From: Sphingobium bisphenolivorans
GTDB lineage: Bacteria > Pseudomonadota > Alphaproteobacteria > Sphingomonadales > Sphingomonadaceae
Reading direction: 5' to 3'
Assembly (NCBI RefSeq): GCF_000412635.1
Contig: NZ_ASTG01000020.1
Location: forward strand, 1 to 64,000
Length of the DNA stretch: 64,000 nt
Shown here: in pieces, positions 35,196 through 45,704 of the stretch
How the letters are laid out: every line of letters begins with the position of its first letter
Numbering within the stretch: the first letter of the stretch is position 1
Program-made: the position numbers and the translations under genes
Notes under the pieces: generated by a model
Database searches by the model: none
What the model was told of the DNA's origin: nothing
What the model saw: only the letters and a program-made list of their open reading frames with translations

Positions 35196-35831
35196 ATGAC
35201 CGATATCATGTCCGATCCCATGGCCGCGCTGGTCCCTATCGTCATCGAACAGTCGAACCGGGGCGAGCGCAGCTTCGATATTTATTCGCGCCTCCTGCGC
35301 GAACGGATCATCTTCGTGACCGGGCAGGTCGAGGATCATATGGCCTCGCTGATCGTGGCGCAGCTGCTGTTCCTTGAGTCGGAAAATCCGAAGAAGGACA
35401 TCTGGATGTACATCAACTCGCCGGGCGGCGTGGTGACGTCCGGCATGGCCATCCACGACACGATGAAATATATCCGTCCGCAGGTCGGCACCGTGTGCAT
35501 CGGCCAGGCCGCATCGATGGGCAGCTTCCTGCTCGCCGCCGGTGAGCCGGGCAAGCGGATCGCGCTCTCCAATGCGCGCATCATGATCCACCAGCCTTCG
35601 GGCGGTGCGCAGGGCATGGCGTCGGATATCGAGATCCAGGCCAAGGAAATCCTGCGTATTCGCCAGCGGCTGAACGGCCTCTACGCGAATTATACCGGCC
35701 GTCCGCTGGAGGAAATCGAGCGGGCGATGGATCGCGACACCTTCCTGGAGGCTGAGGAAGCCAAGGCGTTCGGTCTGGTCGATGAAGTGTTCGACCGCCG
35801 GCCTGCGCTGCCGGAGTCGGCCGAAGGCTAA
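35196..35831 (+). CDS. clpP: ATP-dependent Clp protease proteolytic subunit
   Basis: 211-residue serine protease of the ClpP 14-mer barrel that works with ClpX and ClpA. Catalytic Ser107 lies in [14 protein letters not shown] and His132 in MIHQPSGG; the Asp lies further on. The family N-terminus [23 protein letters not shown] is complete. Start MTDIMSDP at 35196. A heat-shock-type promoter lies upstream, and clpX follows after 133 bases. Confidence 0.97.
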   Translation: MTDIMSDPMAALVPIVIEQSNRGERSFDIYSRLLRERIIFVTGQVEDHMASLIVAQLLFLESENPKKDIWMYINSPGGVVTSGMAIHDTMKYIRPQVGTVCIGQAASMGSFLLAAGEPGKRIALSNARIMIHQPSGGAQGMASDIEIQAKEILRIRQRLNGLYANYTGRPLEEIERAMDRDTFLEAEEAKAFGLVDEVFDRRPALPESAEG

Positions 35832-35888
35832 ACCCCATGTTTACCGCACGCGCCCTTTTCTCCCCTTGTGAAACGGGCGCGTCGCGGT

Positions 35889-35903
35889 CTAGGATAATCC
35901 TAG
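35889..35903. promoter_or_regulatory. Perfect palindrome before clpX
   Basis: CTAGGAT-A-ATCCTAG, a 7-1-7 inverted repeat in the clpP-clpX gap, 62 bases before the clpX start. It is preceded by a second GC-rich hairpin (35848-35882, ACGCGCCC/GGGCGCGT). Might be an operator or a processing site; no binding protein is recognised. Confidence 0.4.
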
Positions 35904-35964
35904 GACCAGAATATCCCTCGTCGCGGGCGGCGGTTCGCCCGGCAGAGGGAAGAGAGATTGGCGA

Positions 35965-37233
<1,269 letters not shown>

Positions 37234-37254
37234 TCCTACGCTCCTTTTGGATAG

Positions 37255-37293
37255 AATGGCCCGCCGGGAGCGATCCCGGCGGGCCATTCCTTT
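37255..37293 (+). terminator. Intrinsic terminator of clpX
   Basis: Perfect 15-bp stem AATGGCCCGCCGGGA / TCCCGGCGGGCCATT (37255-37269, 37274-37288) with a GCGA tetraloop, followed by CCTTT. Confidence 0.88.
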
Positions 37294-37553
37294 GCAGGCG
37301 ATGGCGGGTTTCGACCAGAGCAAGACATTCCTTCTCCCTTGGAGGAAGAAGGATACGGAGCCTTGCTGAACGGAGTGAAGCTAGGCGAAGTTGGATGAGG
37401 GGGAGCGGCGACAGGCCAGTCTTTAGCCCGGATCACCCCCTCACCCAGCTACGGCTAGGCAGCAAACTGCCAAGCCTGCGCAGCCCTCTCCCTCAAGGGA
37501 GAGGGGTAAGAGAAGGATGTCCGCAACCCACCCTCAGCCGTGATCCGTCCCCC
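37294..37553. other. Intergenic repeat region between clpX and mtgA
   Basis: No coding sequence. It contains the second copy of the CCCTCTCCC hairpin family (37484-37505) and an imperfect related hairpin near 37330-37353. Low-complexity text such as CCCCCTCACCC precedes the repeat, as at the 7.4 kb copy. Confidence 0.55.
37484..37505. repeat. Intergenic hairpin repeat CCCTCTCCC family, copy 2
   Basis: CCCTCTCCC (37484-37492), TCAA, GGGAGAGGG (37497-37505), preceded by CCCTCACCC at about 37438. It matches the arrangement at 7448-7470. Confidence 0.65.
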
Positions 37554-38246
37554 TCACTGCACGCAGCTATCGAGTCCATCACGCTGTACTACCCCGATCC
37601 GCGCGGCGACGCTGTTGCCATAGCGGCGGGTGAAGCCGCTGGGCGCGATTGCGGCGCGCTTCTTGGGGAGGGGGAGGACCGCCGCGATGCGGGCCGCTTC
37701 GGCGCGGGTCAACTGGCCGGCGCCGTGATGAAAGTAGCGGATCGCGCCGGCCTGCACGCCATAAGTGCCGATGCCGGTTTCCGCGACGTTCAGATAGACT
37801 TCCATGATGCGGCGCTTGCCCCAGATCGCCTCGATCAGCAGGGTGAACCAGGCCTCGAACCCTTTGCGGAGGAAGCCGCCGCCCTGGAACAGGAAGACGT
37901 TCTTCGCCGTCTGCTGGCTGATCGTGGAGCCGCCGCGAATGCGCCCGCCGCTGGCATTGTGGCGCAGCGCCTGCGCGATGGCGACGGCGTCAAAGCCGTG
38001 ATGGCTGCAAAAGCGGCTGTCCTCCGCCGCAATGGCAGCGCGCGCCATGTCCGGATCGATCTTGTCCAGGCTTGTCCAATCCTTGGAGATGCCATTGGGA
38101 TCGAACAGCATGGTAAGGGTGACCGGCGGCGGCACGAAGCGGTAGATCAGCACCAGGAACAGCGAGAGCAGAACGAAGCCGCCGATCAGCCTGAACAGGA
38201 TGCGAAGCCAGCGAACGCGGCGGGCGGGAGCAGGGCGGGAGATCAT
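37554..38246 (-). CDS. mtgA: Monofunctional peptidoglycan glycosyltransferase MtgA
   Basis: 230-residue GT51 transglycosylase that polymerises lipid II into glycan strands in the periplasm. A single N-terminal membrane anchor (residues 11-32) is followed by motifs AAEDSRFCSHHGFD (catalytic Glu), RGGSTISQQTAKN, KRRIMEVYLN and AARIAAVLPLPKK. No transpeptidase domain follows, as expected for the monofunctional class. Converges with clpX. Confidence 0.95.
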   Translation of the reverse strand: MISRPAPARRVRWLRILFRLIGGFVLLSLFLVLIYRFVPPPVTLTMLFDPNGISKDWTSLDKIDPDMARAAIAAEDSRFCSHHGFDAVAIAQALRHNASGGRIRGGSTISQQTAKNVFLFQGGGFLRKGFEAWFTLLIEAIWGKRRIMEVYLNVAETGIGTYGVQAGAIRYFHHGAGQLTRAEAARIAAVLPLPKKRAAIAPSGFTRRYGNSVAARIGVVQRDGLDSCVQ

Positions 38247-38313
38247 CCGGCCGTCGTAACGCGATCTCGGACGCGTTCAAGCGGGAGGAGACATGCGCAC
38301 CTTGGGCGCACAT

Positions 38314-38340
38314 AAAAAAGCCCCGGACGATGCCGGGGCT
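38314..38340 (-). terminator. Intrinsic terminator of rpoH
   Basis: On the minus strand AGCCCCGG (38340-38333), loop CATCGT, CCGGGGCT (38326-38319), followed by a T-run to 38314. It lies 21 bases after the rpoH stop. Confidence 0.88.
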
Positions 38341-38361
38341 CTTCTTTGACAGTTGGATCGA

Positions 38362-39276
38362 TCAGGCAGCGGCCAGCCGCGCCATGCGGCCGATCTGGTC
38401 GCCGGCGATGCGCATCATCGCCTTCTGCAGCTTCTCGAAGGCGCGGACTTCGATCTGGCGCACACGTTCCCGGCTGACGCCGTAGACCTGGCTCAGTTCT
38501 TCCAGCGTCTTGGGCTCTTCAGCCAGGCGCCGCTCGGCCAGGATATGCTTTTCCCGGTCGTTGAGGTCGTCCATCGCCTCCACCAGCATGTCGTGACGCA
38601 GTTCGCGTTCCTGATCGTCAGCGACACGCTCGTCCTGAAGCGGATCGGTGTCGGCGAGCCAGTCCTGCCATTGACCCTCGCCATCCTCACGCATGGGAAC
38701 ATTGAGCGACGTATCGCCACCCATAGCCATGCGGCGGTTCATGGAGATGACGTCCTCCTCCGTGACGCCCAGATCGGTCGCGATCTTCTTGACGTCGTCG
38801 GGGTGGAGATCGCCATCCTCGAACGCTTCGATGTTATTCTTCATCCGGCGAAGGTTGAAGAACAGCTTCTTCTGCGCGGCGGTGGTGCCCATTTTCACGA
38901 GGCTCCAGGACCGCAGGATGAACTCCTGGATCGAGGCGCGAATCCACCACATGGCATAGGTCGCCAGGCGGAAGCCGCGATCGGGCTCGAACTTCTTCAC
39001 GCCCTGCATCAGGCCGATATTCCCTTCGGAAATCAGTTCGCTGACGGGCAGGCCATAGCCTCGATAACCCATGGCGATCTTGGCCACGAGACGCAGGTGG
39101 GAGGTCACCAGCTGAGCCGCGGCTTCGGAGTCCGCATGCTCGGCATAGCGCTTCGCAAGCATATATTCCTGCTCGGGCGTCAGGATCGGAAATTTGCGGA
39201 TTTCCGACAGATAGCGGTTGAGGCTGGCTTCGCCGCCCAGCGCAGGAACCGCGGGGACATTGGTCTTTCCGGCCAT
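38362..39276 (-). CDS. rpoH: Heat-shock sigma factor RpoH (sigma-32)
   Basis: 304-residue sigma factor. The RpoH-specific box QKKLFFNLRR is present, as are region 2 (LISEGNIGLMQGVKKFEPDRGFRLATYAMWWIRASI, read in segments) and region 4 (TLEELSQVYGVSRERVRQIE). It directs transcription of chaperones and proteases, and the clpP promoter in this window fits its consensus. The start MAGKTNVPA at 39276 follows AAAGGTGACGAC. A terminator follows. Confidence 0.97.
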   Translation of the reverse strand: MAGKTNVPAVPALGGEASLNRYLSEIRKFPILTPEQEYMLAKRYAEHADSEAAAQLVTSHLRLVAKIAMGYRGYGLPVSELISEGNIGLMQGVKKFEPDRGFRLATYAMWWIRASIQEFILRSWSLVKMGTTAAQKKLFFNLRRMKNNIEAFEDGDLHPDDVKKIATDLGVTEEDVISMNRRMAMGGDTSLNVPMREDGEGQWQDWLADTDPLQDERVADDQERELRHDMLVEAMDDLNDREKHILAERRLAEEPKTLEELSQVYGVSRERVRQIEVRAFEKLQKAMMRIAGDQIGRMARLAAA

Positions 39277-39342
39277 GTCGTCACCTTTCCCTTTCATGCG
39301 CGGCGGGACCCAGAAGAGGCATCCGATGCGCCGTCGCAAACT

Positions 39343-39348
39343 TGTCAA
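39343..39348 (-). promoter_or_regulatory. Candidate -35 element for rpoH
   Basis: A perfect TTGACA hexamer read on the minus strand, just after the rluD stop and about 70 bases before the rpoH start. No good -10 is seen at 16-18 bases, so it is a candidate only. Confidence 0.3.
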
Positions 39349-39351
39349 AAC

Positions 39352-40305
39352 CTATACGTGAAGCTCGCTTAACAGTTCCTGCATATCGGCGGGCAGAGGG
39401 CTGTCGAAGCTGAGACGTTCACCGCTTAACGGATGTATGAACCCCAGCCTTTTGGCGTGCAATGCCTGCCTTTTGAAACCCAGCGTTTCCAGTATCGATT
39501 TGAAACCTTTTCTTTCTCTACTGTAAATCGGGTCGCCAATCAAGGGGTGACCAAGATGGGTCATGTGCACGCGCACCTGATGCGTGCGCCCCGTTTCCAA
39601 CCTGCATTCGACCAAGGCAGCGCCGCGCAGGATCTGAACGGTGCGGTAATGGGTCACGGCATGCTTGCCGCGTCCTTCACGGTGAACCGCCATCTTCTTG
39701 CGATCGGAATCCGAGCGGCCGACCCATGTATCCACCACGCCCGATGGCGGCGCGGGCACACCATAGACGATCGCGGCGTAGAGGCGGTCGATGCTGTGCG
39801 CCTTGAACTGCTGCGCCAGCCCCTCATGCGCGCGGTCGGACTTGGCCACTACCAGAAGGCCCGACGTGTCCTTGTCGATCCGGTGGACGATACCCGGCCG
39901 CGCCACACCGCCGATGCCGGAAAGCTGGCCCTTGCAATGATGCAGCAGCGCATTGACGAGCGTGCCGTCCAGATTGCCGGCGGCGGGGTGGACAACCAGC
40001 CCGGCCGGCTTGTCGATGACGATCAGGTCCGCATCTTCATGCACGATGCTGAGCGGAATATCCTGCGCGATCGCCTCTGCATCGACGGGCGGCGGGATGC
40101 TGACGGCGAAGGCCTGTCCCGGCGCCACCTTCATCGACGGATTGAGCGCGCGGCCGCTCGCAGTCACCCGGCCGTCGAGGATCAAGGCCTTTAGCCGTTC
40201 GCGCGACAGTTCGGGCAACAATTCTGCCAGCGCGCGGTCGAGGCGCATGCCCGCCTGCGCGTCGGCAATCTTCGCTTCGATGATGATGGAAACCCCCGAA
40301 CCCAT
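39352..40305 (-). CDS. rluD: 23S rRNA pseudouridine synthase RluD-type
   Basis: 317-residue enzyme that makes pseudouridines at 1911/1915/1917 in 23S rRNA. An N-terminal S4 domain (AGMRLDRALAELLPELSRERLK) precedes the catalytic motif VHRIDKDTSGLLVVAKSD (Asp nucleophile) and ends with LETGRTHQVRVHM. The gene shares its first bases with the divergent JAMM protease gene region and sits 75 bases before rpoH, possibly in one transcript. Confidence 0.93.
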   Translation of the reverse strand: MGSGVSIIIEAKIADAQAGMRLDRALAELLPELSRERLKALILDGRVTASGRALNPSMKVAPGQAFAVSIPPPVDAEAIAQDIPLSIVHEDADLIVIDKPAGLVVHPAAGNLDGTLVNALLHHCKGQLSGIGGVARPGIVHRIDKDTSGLLVVAKSDRAHEGLAQQFKAHSIDRLYAAIVYGVPAPPSGVVDTWVGRSDSDRKKMAVHREGRGKHAVTHYRTVQILRGAALVECRLETGRTHQVRVHMTHLGHPLIGDPIYSRERKGFKSILETLGFKRQALHAKRLGFIHPLSGERLSFDSPLPADMQELLSELHV

Positions 40306-40325
40306 TGGTTAAGCATGTAGGAATG

Positions 40326-40724
40326 ATGGTCCGCATTTCAAGACGGCTTCTGGAACAAATCATGACCCTTGCGCAGAACGATCGGCATGAGGTCTGCGGG
40401 CTGCTGCTTGGGTCGCGGGAAGAGGTGGATGAAATCGTGCCTGCTTCCAATGTAGCATCCGATCCGGCGCGACATTTCGAACTGGACCCGATCGTGCTGA
40501 TCGCGGCCCATCGGGCGCAGCGTGCCGGCGGTCCGCGCATCGTCGGCCACTATCATTCGCATCCGGGCGGACTTGCCGTGCCATCGGCCACCGACAGGGC
40601 AAATGCGGTGCCGGACGGCAGTTTCTGGCTGATCGTCGGCAGCGGGGATGCAAGGTTATGGATCGCCTCGCCGATGCACGACGGACAGGTCCAGTTTGCC
40701 GAGGGGACGCTGGAGGTGGCGTGA
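40326..40724 (+). CDS. JAMM/MPN-domain metallopeptidase (M67 family)
   Basis: 132-residue prokaryotic Mov34-type protein. The zinc motif is complete: a Glu in HEVCGLLLG, then HSHPGGLAVPSATD (H-x-H-P-x6-S-x2-D). Related bacterial enzymes clip ubiquitin-like sulfur carriers or other isopeptide bonds. No ThiS/MoaD-like gene is adjacent, so its substrate is unknown. ATG 40323 or 40326 is used, after AGGA. It is followed by chpT. Confidence 0.8.
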   Translation: MVRISRRLLEQIMTLAQNDRHEVCGLLLGSREEVDEIVPASNVASDPARHFELDPIVLIAAHRAQRAGGPRIVGHYHSHPGGLAVPSATDRANAVPDGSFWLIVGSGDARLWIASPMHDGQVQFAEGTLEVA

Positions 40725-40806
40725 AGGAGGGTTGCATCACACCGCCGGGCAGCGCATTAGCCTCAAGTCCTTTTCCTGTTTCACTTTCCGGCGGCAGCGA
40801 ACCTTC

Positions 40807-41460
40807 ATGACCCATCCGATCGACAGCATCGAATTTGCGAGCCTGCTTTGTTCCCGTCTGTGCCATGATCTGTTGAGCCCTGTCGGTGCGCTCAACAACG
40901 GCCTCGAACTGATGGCGGACGAGACGGACCCGGAAATGCGGCAACGCTGTCTCGATCTGCTGGCGGACAGCGCCAAGACGTCCGCCAACAAGCTCAAATT
41001 CTTCCGCCTGGCCTTTGGCTCGGCGGGCGGCTTTGGCGATGCGGTGCCGACGCATGAGGCACGGGTTGCGATCGAAGGCATGTTCGCCGCCTCTGGCCGC
41101 GTGAAGATCGGCTGGATGGTCGAGGAGGATATTCTCGACAAATTGCCCGTGAAGGTGCTGCTGAACCTGGCGCTCATCGCCGGGGATGCGCTGGTACGCG
41201 GCGGGCAATTGGACATTGGTGCGGAGCGGCGGCCCGGCGTCACGGAGATCGTGGTGCGGGCGGAAGGGCCGAAGCTTGTCCTCGATCCGGACCTGCGTGC
41301 GGCGCTGGCGGGCACATTACCGGAAGAAGGGCTGGCCTCGCGCACCTCTGCGGCGTGGATGGTGCGGACGCTGGTGACGAGCGCGGGCGGCGACATTGCG
41401 CTTTCGGCAGCGGGTGAGCCGGTTCTGCTCTTCGGCGCTTCCATACCGGATGGGCACTGA
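40807..41460 (+). CDS. chpT: Histidine phosphotransferase ChpT
   Basis: 217-residue ChpT-type phosphotransferase of the CckA-ChpT-CtrA relay, which controls the alphaproteobacterial cell cycle and motility. The N-terminal segment SLLCSRLCHDLLSPVGALNNGLELM carries the phospho-accepting histidine (in CHDLLSP) and is diagnostic. The C-terminal half has a degenerate ATPase-like fold. Start MTHPIDSIEF at 40807. CtrA and CckA are not in the window. Confidence 0.92.
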   Translation: MTHPIDSIEFASLLCSRLCHDLLSPVGALNNGLELMADETDPEMRQRCLDLLADSAKTSANKLKFFRLAFGSAGGFGDAVPTHEARVAIEGMFAASGRVKIGWMVEEDILDKLPVKVLLNLALIAGDALVRGGQLDIGAERRPGVTEIVVRAEGPKLVLDPDLRAALAGTLPEEGLASRTSAAWMVRTLVTSAGGDIALSAAGEPVLLFGASIPDGH

Positions 41461-41463
41461 AGC

Positions 41464-42519
41464 TCAGCGGCGGGACTGAACCAGCTCGGCGGCCAGGGTC
41501 CTGACAAGATCGGCAGCGGGCAAGGGGCGGGCGAGCGGTGCCCCCTGACCCGCCCATTGAGCGCCGTAGCCATATTCTCCCTTCGCTTTGGCAGCAGCGT
41601 TGAGAGCTTTGCCAGCGTCATAAGCGATGGGGTAAGCGGGGGGCGTCCGTTCAGATGCAGCGTCCCATGCGGTGAAGAGGTTGGCGAGACAGCGGGCCGG
41701 ACGGCCTGAGATGGCGCGGGTCATCACCGTATGGTGTGCCGCCGGGCTGCGGAGCGCTGCGCGATAGCTCTCGTCGGCGCTGCTTTCCGGGCAGGCGATG
41801 AAGGCCGTGCCCAATTGCGCGGCGGCGGCGCCGAGGTCCAATGCTGCGGCTATTCCCCGACCGTCCATGATGCCGCCGGCTGCGATGACCGGCAATTGAC
41901 ATCGAACGGCCAGGAGCCGGGTGAGCGCCATGGTCCCGAGTTGGTCGTCCAGCGCGTCCGGGTCAAAAATGCCCCGGTGTCCGCCCGCCTCATAGCCTTG
42001 GGCGACAAGCGCATCGATCCCGGCCTGCGCTGCGGCCTGCGCCTCTTCAAGATTTGTGACAGTGGCGATCAGGAACGAACCCGCCTGTTTGAGAGCGGAG
42101 ATGCGTGCCCTGTCCGGCACGCCGAAATGGAAACTGACCACCGGCGGCGCGAGATCGATCAAGGTGGCCAGCATCGCGTCGTCCTGCTGGAAGCTTTGAT
42201 AGATTTCATGGAGTGCTGCCGGTGGCTCAGCATCCTGCTCGCGGAACAATGGGGTGAGCGCTTCCAGCCACCCAGCCTCTGCGCTTGCCTCTGGAATGGC
42301 CGGACGGTGCGCGAAAAGATTGACGTTGAAGGGGCGATCGGTCAGCGCGCGAACGGCCTCGATCATCGTGCGCGCACCGGTTGCATCGGTAGCGCCGACC
42401 GCGACGGAACCGAGCGCGCCCACGTTGGAGACGGCTGCGGCCATGGCCGGCGTCGAAACGCCAGCCATCGGCGCCTGAACGATGGGATGGGTGAGGCTCA
42501 GCGAGTCGATCAGGGCCAT
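41464..42519 (-). CDS. Nitronate monooxygenase-like FMN enzyme
   Basis: 351-residue TIM-barrel flavoprotein of the NMO/2-nitropropane dioxygenase family. N-terminus THPIVQAPMAGVSTP, the FMN-binding loop AQGYEAGGHRG, and PVIAAGGIMDGRGIAAAL with GAAAAQLGTAFIAC are typical. It probably oxidises alkyl nitronates or a related toxic metabolite. The start MALIDSLSLTHP at 42519 is chosen over a 54-residue low-similarity extension. Ends nose-to-tail with the convergent chpT. Confidence 0.87.
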   Translation of the reverse strand: MALIDSLSLTHPIVQAPMAGVSTPAMAAAVSNVGALGSVAVGATDATGARTMIEAVRALTDRPFNVNLFAHRPAIPEASAEAGWLEALTPLFREQDAEPPAALHEIYQSFQQDDAMLATLIDLAPPVVSFHFGVPDRARISALKQAGSFLIATVTNLEEAQAAAQAGIDALVAQGYEAGGHRGIFDPDALDDQLGTMALTRLLAVRCQLPVIAAGGIMDGRGIAAALDLGAAAAQLGTAFIACPESSADESYRAALRSPAAHHTVMTRAISGRPARCLANLFTAWDAASERTPPAYPIAYDAGKALNAAAKAKGEYGYGAQWAGQGAPLARPLPAADLVRTLAAELVQSRR

Positions 42520-42637
42520 GGCTGCGATTTTCCGCCTTTGCGGGCTGCGACGCAATGGCTTCGACTTTGCTCGCGACTGGGAGGCTACAGGCCAGCCTTT
42601 CGTTGGATCGGTCGCCGTCAGCCGGCACGGCCTCAAG

Positions 42638-42668
42638 AAAAAGGCCCGGCCACTTGCGCGACCGAGCC
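42638..42668 (-). terminator. Intrinsic terminator of glnA
   Basis: On the minus strand GGCTCGG (42668-42662) pairs with CCGGGCC (42649-42643) with one G-U pair and is followed by TTTTT to 42638. It lies 26 bases after the glnA stop. Confidence 0.75.
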
Positions 42669-42693
42669 CATTTTCTTTCAACTGCCGAAAGGA

Positions 42694-44106
42694 TCAGCTG
42701 CTGTAGTACATGTCGAATTCGACCGGCGAGGGAGCCATTTCCCAGCGGTACACTTCGGGCCACTTCAGTTCGATATAGGCTTCGATCTGGTCCTTGGTGA
42801 ACACGTCGCCCTTCAGCAGGAAGTCGTGGTCAGCGGCCAGCGAGTCGAGCGCTTCACGCAGCGAGGCGCAGACGGTCGGCACCTGGCTCAGTTCTTCCGG
42901 CGGCAGGTCGTAGAGATTCTTGTCCATGGCCTGGCCCGGATGAATCTTGTTTTCGATGCCGTCGAGGCCCGCCATCAGCAGCGCCGAATAGCAGAGATAG
43001 GGGTTCGCCATCGCGTCGGGGAAGCGGAATTCAACGCGCTTCGCCTTGGCGCCCGCGCCGTAGGGAATACGGCAGGAGGCCGAGCGGTTGCGGGCCGAAT
43101 AGGCCAGCAGAACCGGCGCCTCGAAGCCCGGCACCAGACGCTTGTAGCTGTTGGTGGTCGGGTTGGTGAATGCGTTCAGGGCCTTGGCATGCTTGATGAC
43201 GCCGCCGATGAAGTAGAGGCAGGTTTCGCTGAGGCCGGCATAGCCTTCACCCGCGAAGAGCGGCTTGCCGCCTTCCCAGATCGACATGTGGGTGTGCATG
43301 CCCGAACCATTGTCCTGCGCGATCGGCTTGGGCATGAAGGTCGCCGACTTGCCATAGGCCTGGGCGACGTTCCACACGACATACTTGTAGATCTGCATGC
43401 GGTCGGCGGTCTGGACCAGCGTGCCGAAGGTCAGGCCGAGTTCGTGCTGGGCGGCGGCGACTTCATGGTGGTGCTTGTCGCATGGCAGGCCCATTTCGAG
43501 CATGGTCGAAACCATCTCGGCGCGGATGTCGGTGGCCGGATCGACCGGAGCGACCGGGAAATAGCCGCCCTTGGCACGGGGACGGTGGCCGAGGTTGCCG
43601 CCTTCATATTCCTTGCCGGTGTTGGTCGGCAGTTCGATGTCGTCGATCTTGTAGTAGCTCTGCGAGTAATCATTCTCGAAGCGCACGTCGTCGAACATGA
43701 AGAATTCGGCTTCCGGACCGACATAGACCGTGTCGCCGAAACCGGCCGACTTCACGAACGCCTCGGCGCGCTTGGCGGTCGAGCGCGGGTCGCGGCTGTA
43801 GAGTTCGCCCGTGTCCGGCTCCACGATGTCGCAGATGAGGATCAGCATTGGCGTGGCGCTGAACGGATCGACATAGACGGCGTCCAGGTCGGGCTTCAGG
43901 ATCATGTCGGATTCGTTGATCGTCTTCCAGCCTTCGATCGAAGAACCGTCGAACATCAGGCCCTGGGTCAGTTCATCCTCGCCCAGCACCGAAGCGACCA
44001 TGGTCAGGTGCTGCCACTTGCCCTTGGGATCGGTGAAGCGGACGTCGACCCACTCGATCTCCTTTTCCTCGATCATCTTCAGGATGTCTTTAGGCGTGTT
44101 AGCCAT
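42694..44106 (-). CDS. glnA: Glutamine synthetase, type I
   Basis: 470-residue dodecameric enzyme that makes glutamine from glutamate, ATP and ammonia. Evidence: N-terminal [28 protein letters not shown] (metal/substrate loop), [12 protein letters not shown], and the adenylylation site [10 protein letters not shown] (the Tyr in NLYDLP), so GlnE/GlnB regulation should apply. It follows glnB by 102 bases and is terminated by a strong hairpin. Length standard. Confidence 0.98.
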   Translation of the reverse strand: MANTPKDILKMIEEKEIEWVDVRFTDPKGKWQHLTMVASVLGEDELTQGLMFDGSSIEGWKTINESDMILKPDLDAVYVDPFSATPMLILICDIVEPDTGELYSRDPRSTAKRAEAFVKSAGFGDTVYVGPEAEFFMFDDVRFENDYSQSYYKIDDIELPTNTGKEYEGGNLGHRPRAKGGYFPVAPVDPATDIRAEMVSTMLEMGLPCDKHHHEVAAAQHELGLTFGTLVQTADRMQIYKYVVWNVAQAYGKSATFMPKPIAQDNGSGMHTHMSIWEGGKPLFAGEGYAGLSETCLYFIGGVIKHAKALNAFTNPTTNSYKRLVPGFEAPVLLAYSARNRSASCRIPYGAGAKAKRVEFRFPDAMANPYLCYSALLMAGLDGIENKIHPGQAMDKNLYDLPPEELSQVPTVCASLREALDSLAADHDFLLKGDVFTKDQIEAYIELKWPEVYRWEMAPSPVEFDMYYSS

Positions 44107-44208
44107 TTCGAACTTGCCCTTCTTTCGTGATTACCCCCCCGAAGGGGTAGGTTGATGCGTGCGTCCGCCTGGCCGCGAGCAGCCGGCGAGAACCCTTTGG
44201 AGAAAGTG

Positions 44209-44619
<411 letters not shown>

Positions 44620-44657
44620 TCATCTTGCCCCACCGACAGGTGCCGTCCCTCTTTCCA

Positions 44658-44673
44658 ATCAATTACCGTGCCA
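44658..44673 (-). promoter_or_regulatory. Sigma-54 promoter of glnBA
   Basis: On the minus strand TGGCAC (44673-44668), five bases, TTGAT (44662-44658): the -24/-12 layout TGGCAC-N5-TTGC(A/T), with one deviation at the -12 GC. It is about 110 bases before glnB and downstream of two NtrC-like sites. Confidence 0.65.
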
Positions 44674-44721
44674 AATGGCGAATCGCTGCGTCTGCTTTCT
44701 GCGATGCAGTACCGTTTGTCC

Positions 44722-44746
44722 ATATTGCCCGGATTCCGGGCAATAT
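44722..44746. promoter_or_regulatory. NtrC-like site 1, perfect 25-bp palindrome
   Basis: ATATTGCCCGGA-T-TCCGGGCAATAT, a perfect 12-1-12 inverted repeat. Its core TGC-N11-GCA fits the NtrC recognition spacing, and it lies upstream of the sigma-54 promoter on the same face as site 2 (centres 31 bases apart, three helical turns). Confidence 0.65.
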
Positions 44747-44756
44747 TTCCGCGCCC

Positions 44757-44773
44757 TGCCTATTTTTTGGGCA
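44757..44773. promoter_or_regulatory. NtrC-like site 2
   Basis: TGC-N11-GCA at 44757-44773 with an A/T-rich centre, 31 bases from the centre of site 1. It ends ten bases before the map stop codon. Confidence 0.5.
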
Positions 44774-44782
44774 GTTTGGCGA

Positions 44783-45613
44783 TCAGTTATGATAGGGCGG
44801 CGCGTTGAGGCCCGCGGGGCTTTTCGTAAAAATCTCGCAGCCGGTTTCCGTGATGCCGATGCTGTGTTCAAACTGGGCGGAAAGCGTGCGGTCGCGGGTG
44901 ACGGCGGTCCAGCCATCCTCCATCATCTTCACGCCCGGCTTGCCGATATTGATCATCGGCTCGATGGTGAAGAACATGCCCGGGCGCAGTTCAGGGCCGG
45001 TGCCCGGCCGGCCGACATGAACCACCTCCGGACTATCATGGAACACGCGGCCAAGGCCGTGGCCGCAAAAGTCGCGGACCACCCCATAGCGATGCTTTTC
45101 CGCATGCTTCTGGATCGCGTAGCCGATGTCGCCCAGATGGTTTCCGGGCTTCGCCTGATCGATCCCGAGCATCAGGCATTCATAGGTCACCTCGACTAGC
45201 CGGCGCGCCTTGATCGACGTTTCGCCGCAAATATACATGCGGCTCGTGTCGCCATGCCAGCCATCCACCAGCGGCGTCACGTCGATGTTGAGGATATCGC
45301 CGTCCTTGAGTTTCAGGTCGCCCGGAATGCCATGGCAGATCACATTGTTGAGCGAGATGCAGCAGCTATGGGTATAGCCCCGATAGCCAAGGGTCGCCGG
45401 CACGCCGCCGCCATCCAGCGTCATCCGCCGGACGATGTCGTCCAACTCTCCGGTGGTAACGCCGGGCACGACATGGGGCACCAGCGCGTCGAGGATTTCC
45501 GCCGCCAGCCGTCCGGCCTTGCGCATCCCTTCGAAGCCTGAAGCGTCGTACAGCTTGATCGCGGTCGAGCGGGAGATCGGCGCGTCCGCCGTCATCGTCA
45601 TATATTCGGTCAT
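44783..45613 (-). CDS. map: Methionine aminopeptidase, type I
   Basis: 276-residue metallopeptidase that removes the initiator methionine. Metal ligands and signatures: NIDVTPLVDGWHGDTSRMY (two Asp), CGHGLGRVFHDSP, FTIEPMINIGK and FEHSIGITETG. Start at 45613 (MTEYMTMT) or 45601. Its 3' end borders the glnB control region. Confidence 0.96.
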   Translation of the reverse strand: MTEYMTMTADAPISRSTAIKLYDASGFEGMRKAGRLAAEILDALVPHVVPGVTTGELDDIVRRMTLDGGGVPATLGYRGYTHSCCISLNNVICHGIPGDLKLKDGDILNIDVTPLVDGWHGDTSRMYICGETSIKARRLVEVTYECLMLGIDQAKPGNHLGDIGYAIQKHAEKHRYGVVRDFCGHGLGRVFHDSPEVVHVGRPGTGPELRPGMFFTIEPMINIGKPGVKMMEDGWTAVTRDRTLSAQFEHSIGITETGCEIFTKSPAGLNAPPYHN

Positions 45614-45704
45614 GGTGTGACTATAGGCGGCGGCCGCGGATAATGCGAGGGGGTCGGCTGCAGCAGGCTAGGCAGCAACGCCTGCAGCGGCTATGCCCTG
45701 CGCC

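Noticed and set aside
38353..39372. 339-codon plus-strand frame opposite rpoH
   Set aside because: Antisense shadow; rpoH is certain on the minus strand with RpoH box and terminator.
44683..44708. Third NtrC-like site TGC-N11-GC(G)
   Set aside because: One arm deviates and spacing to the other sites is not a whole number of turns.
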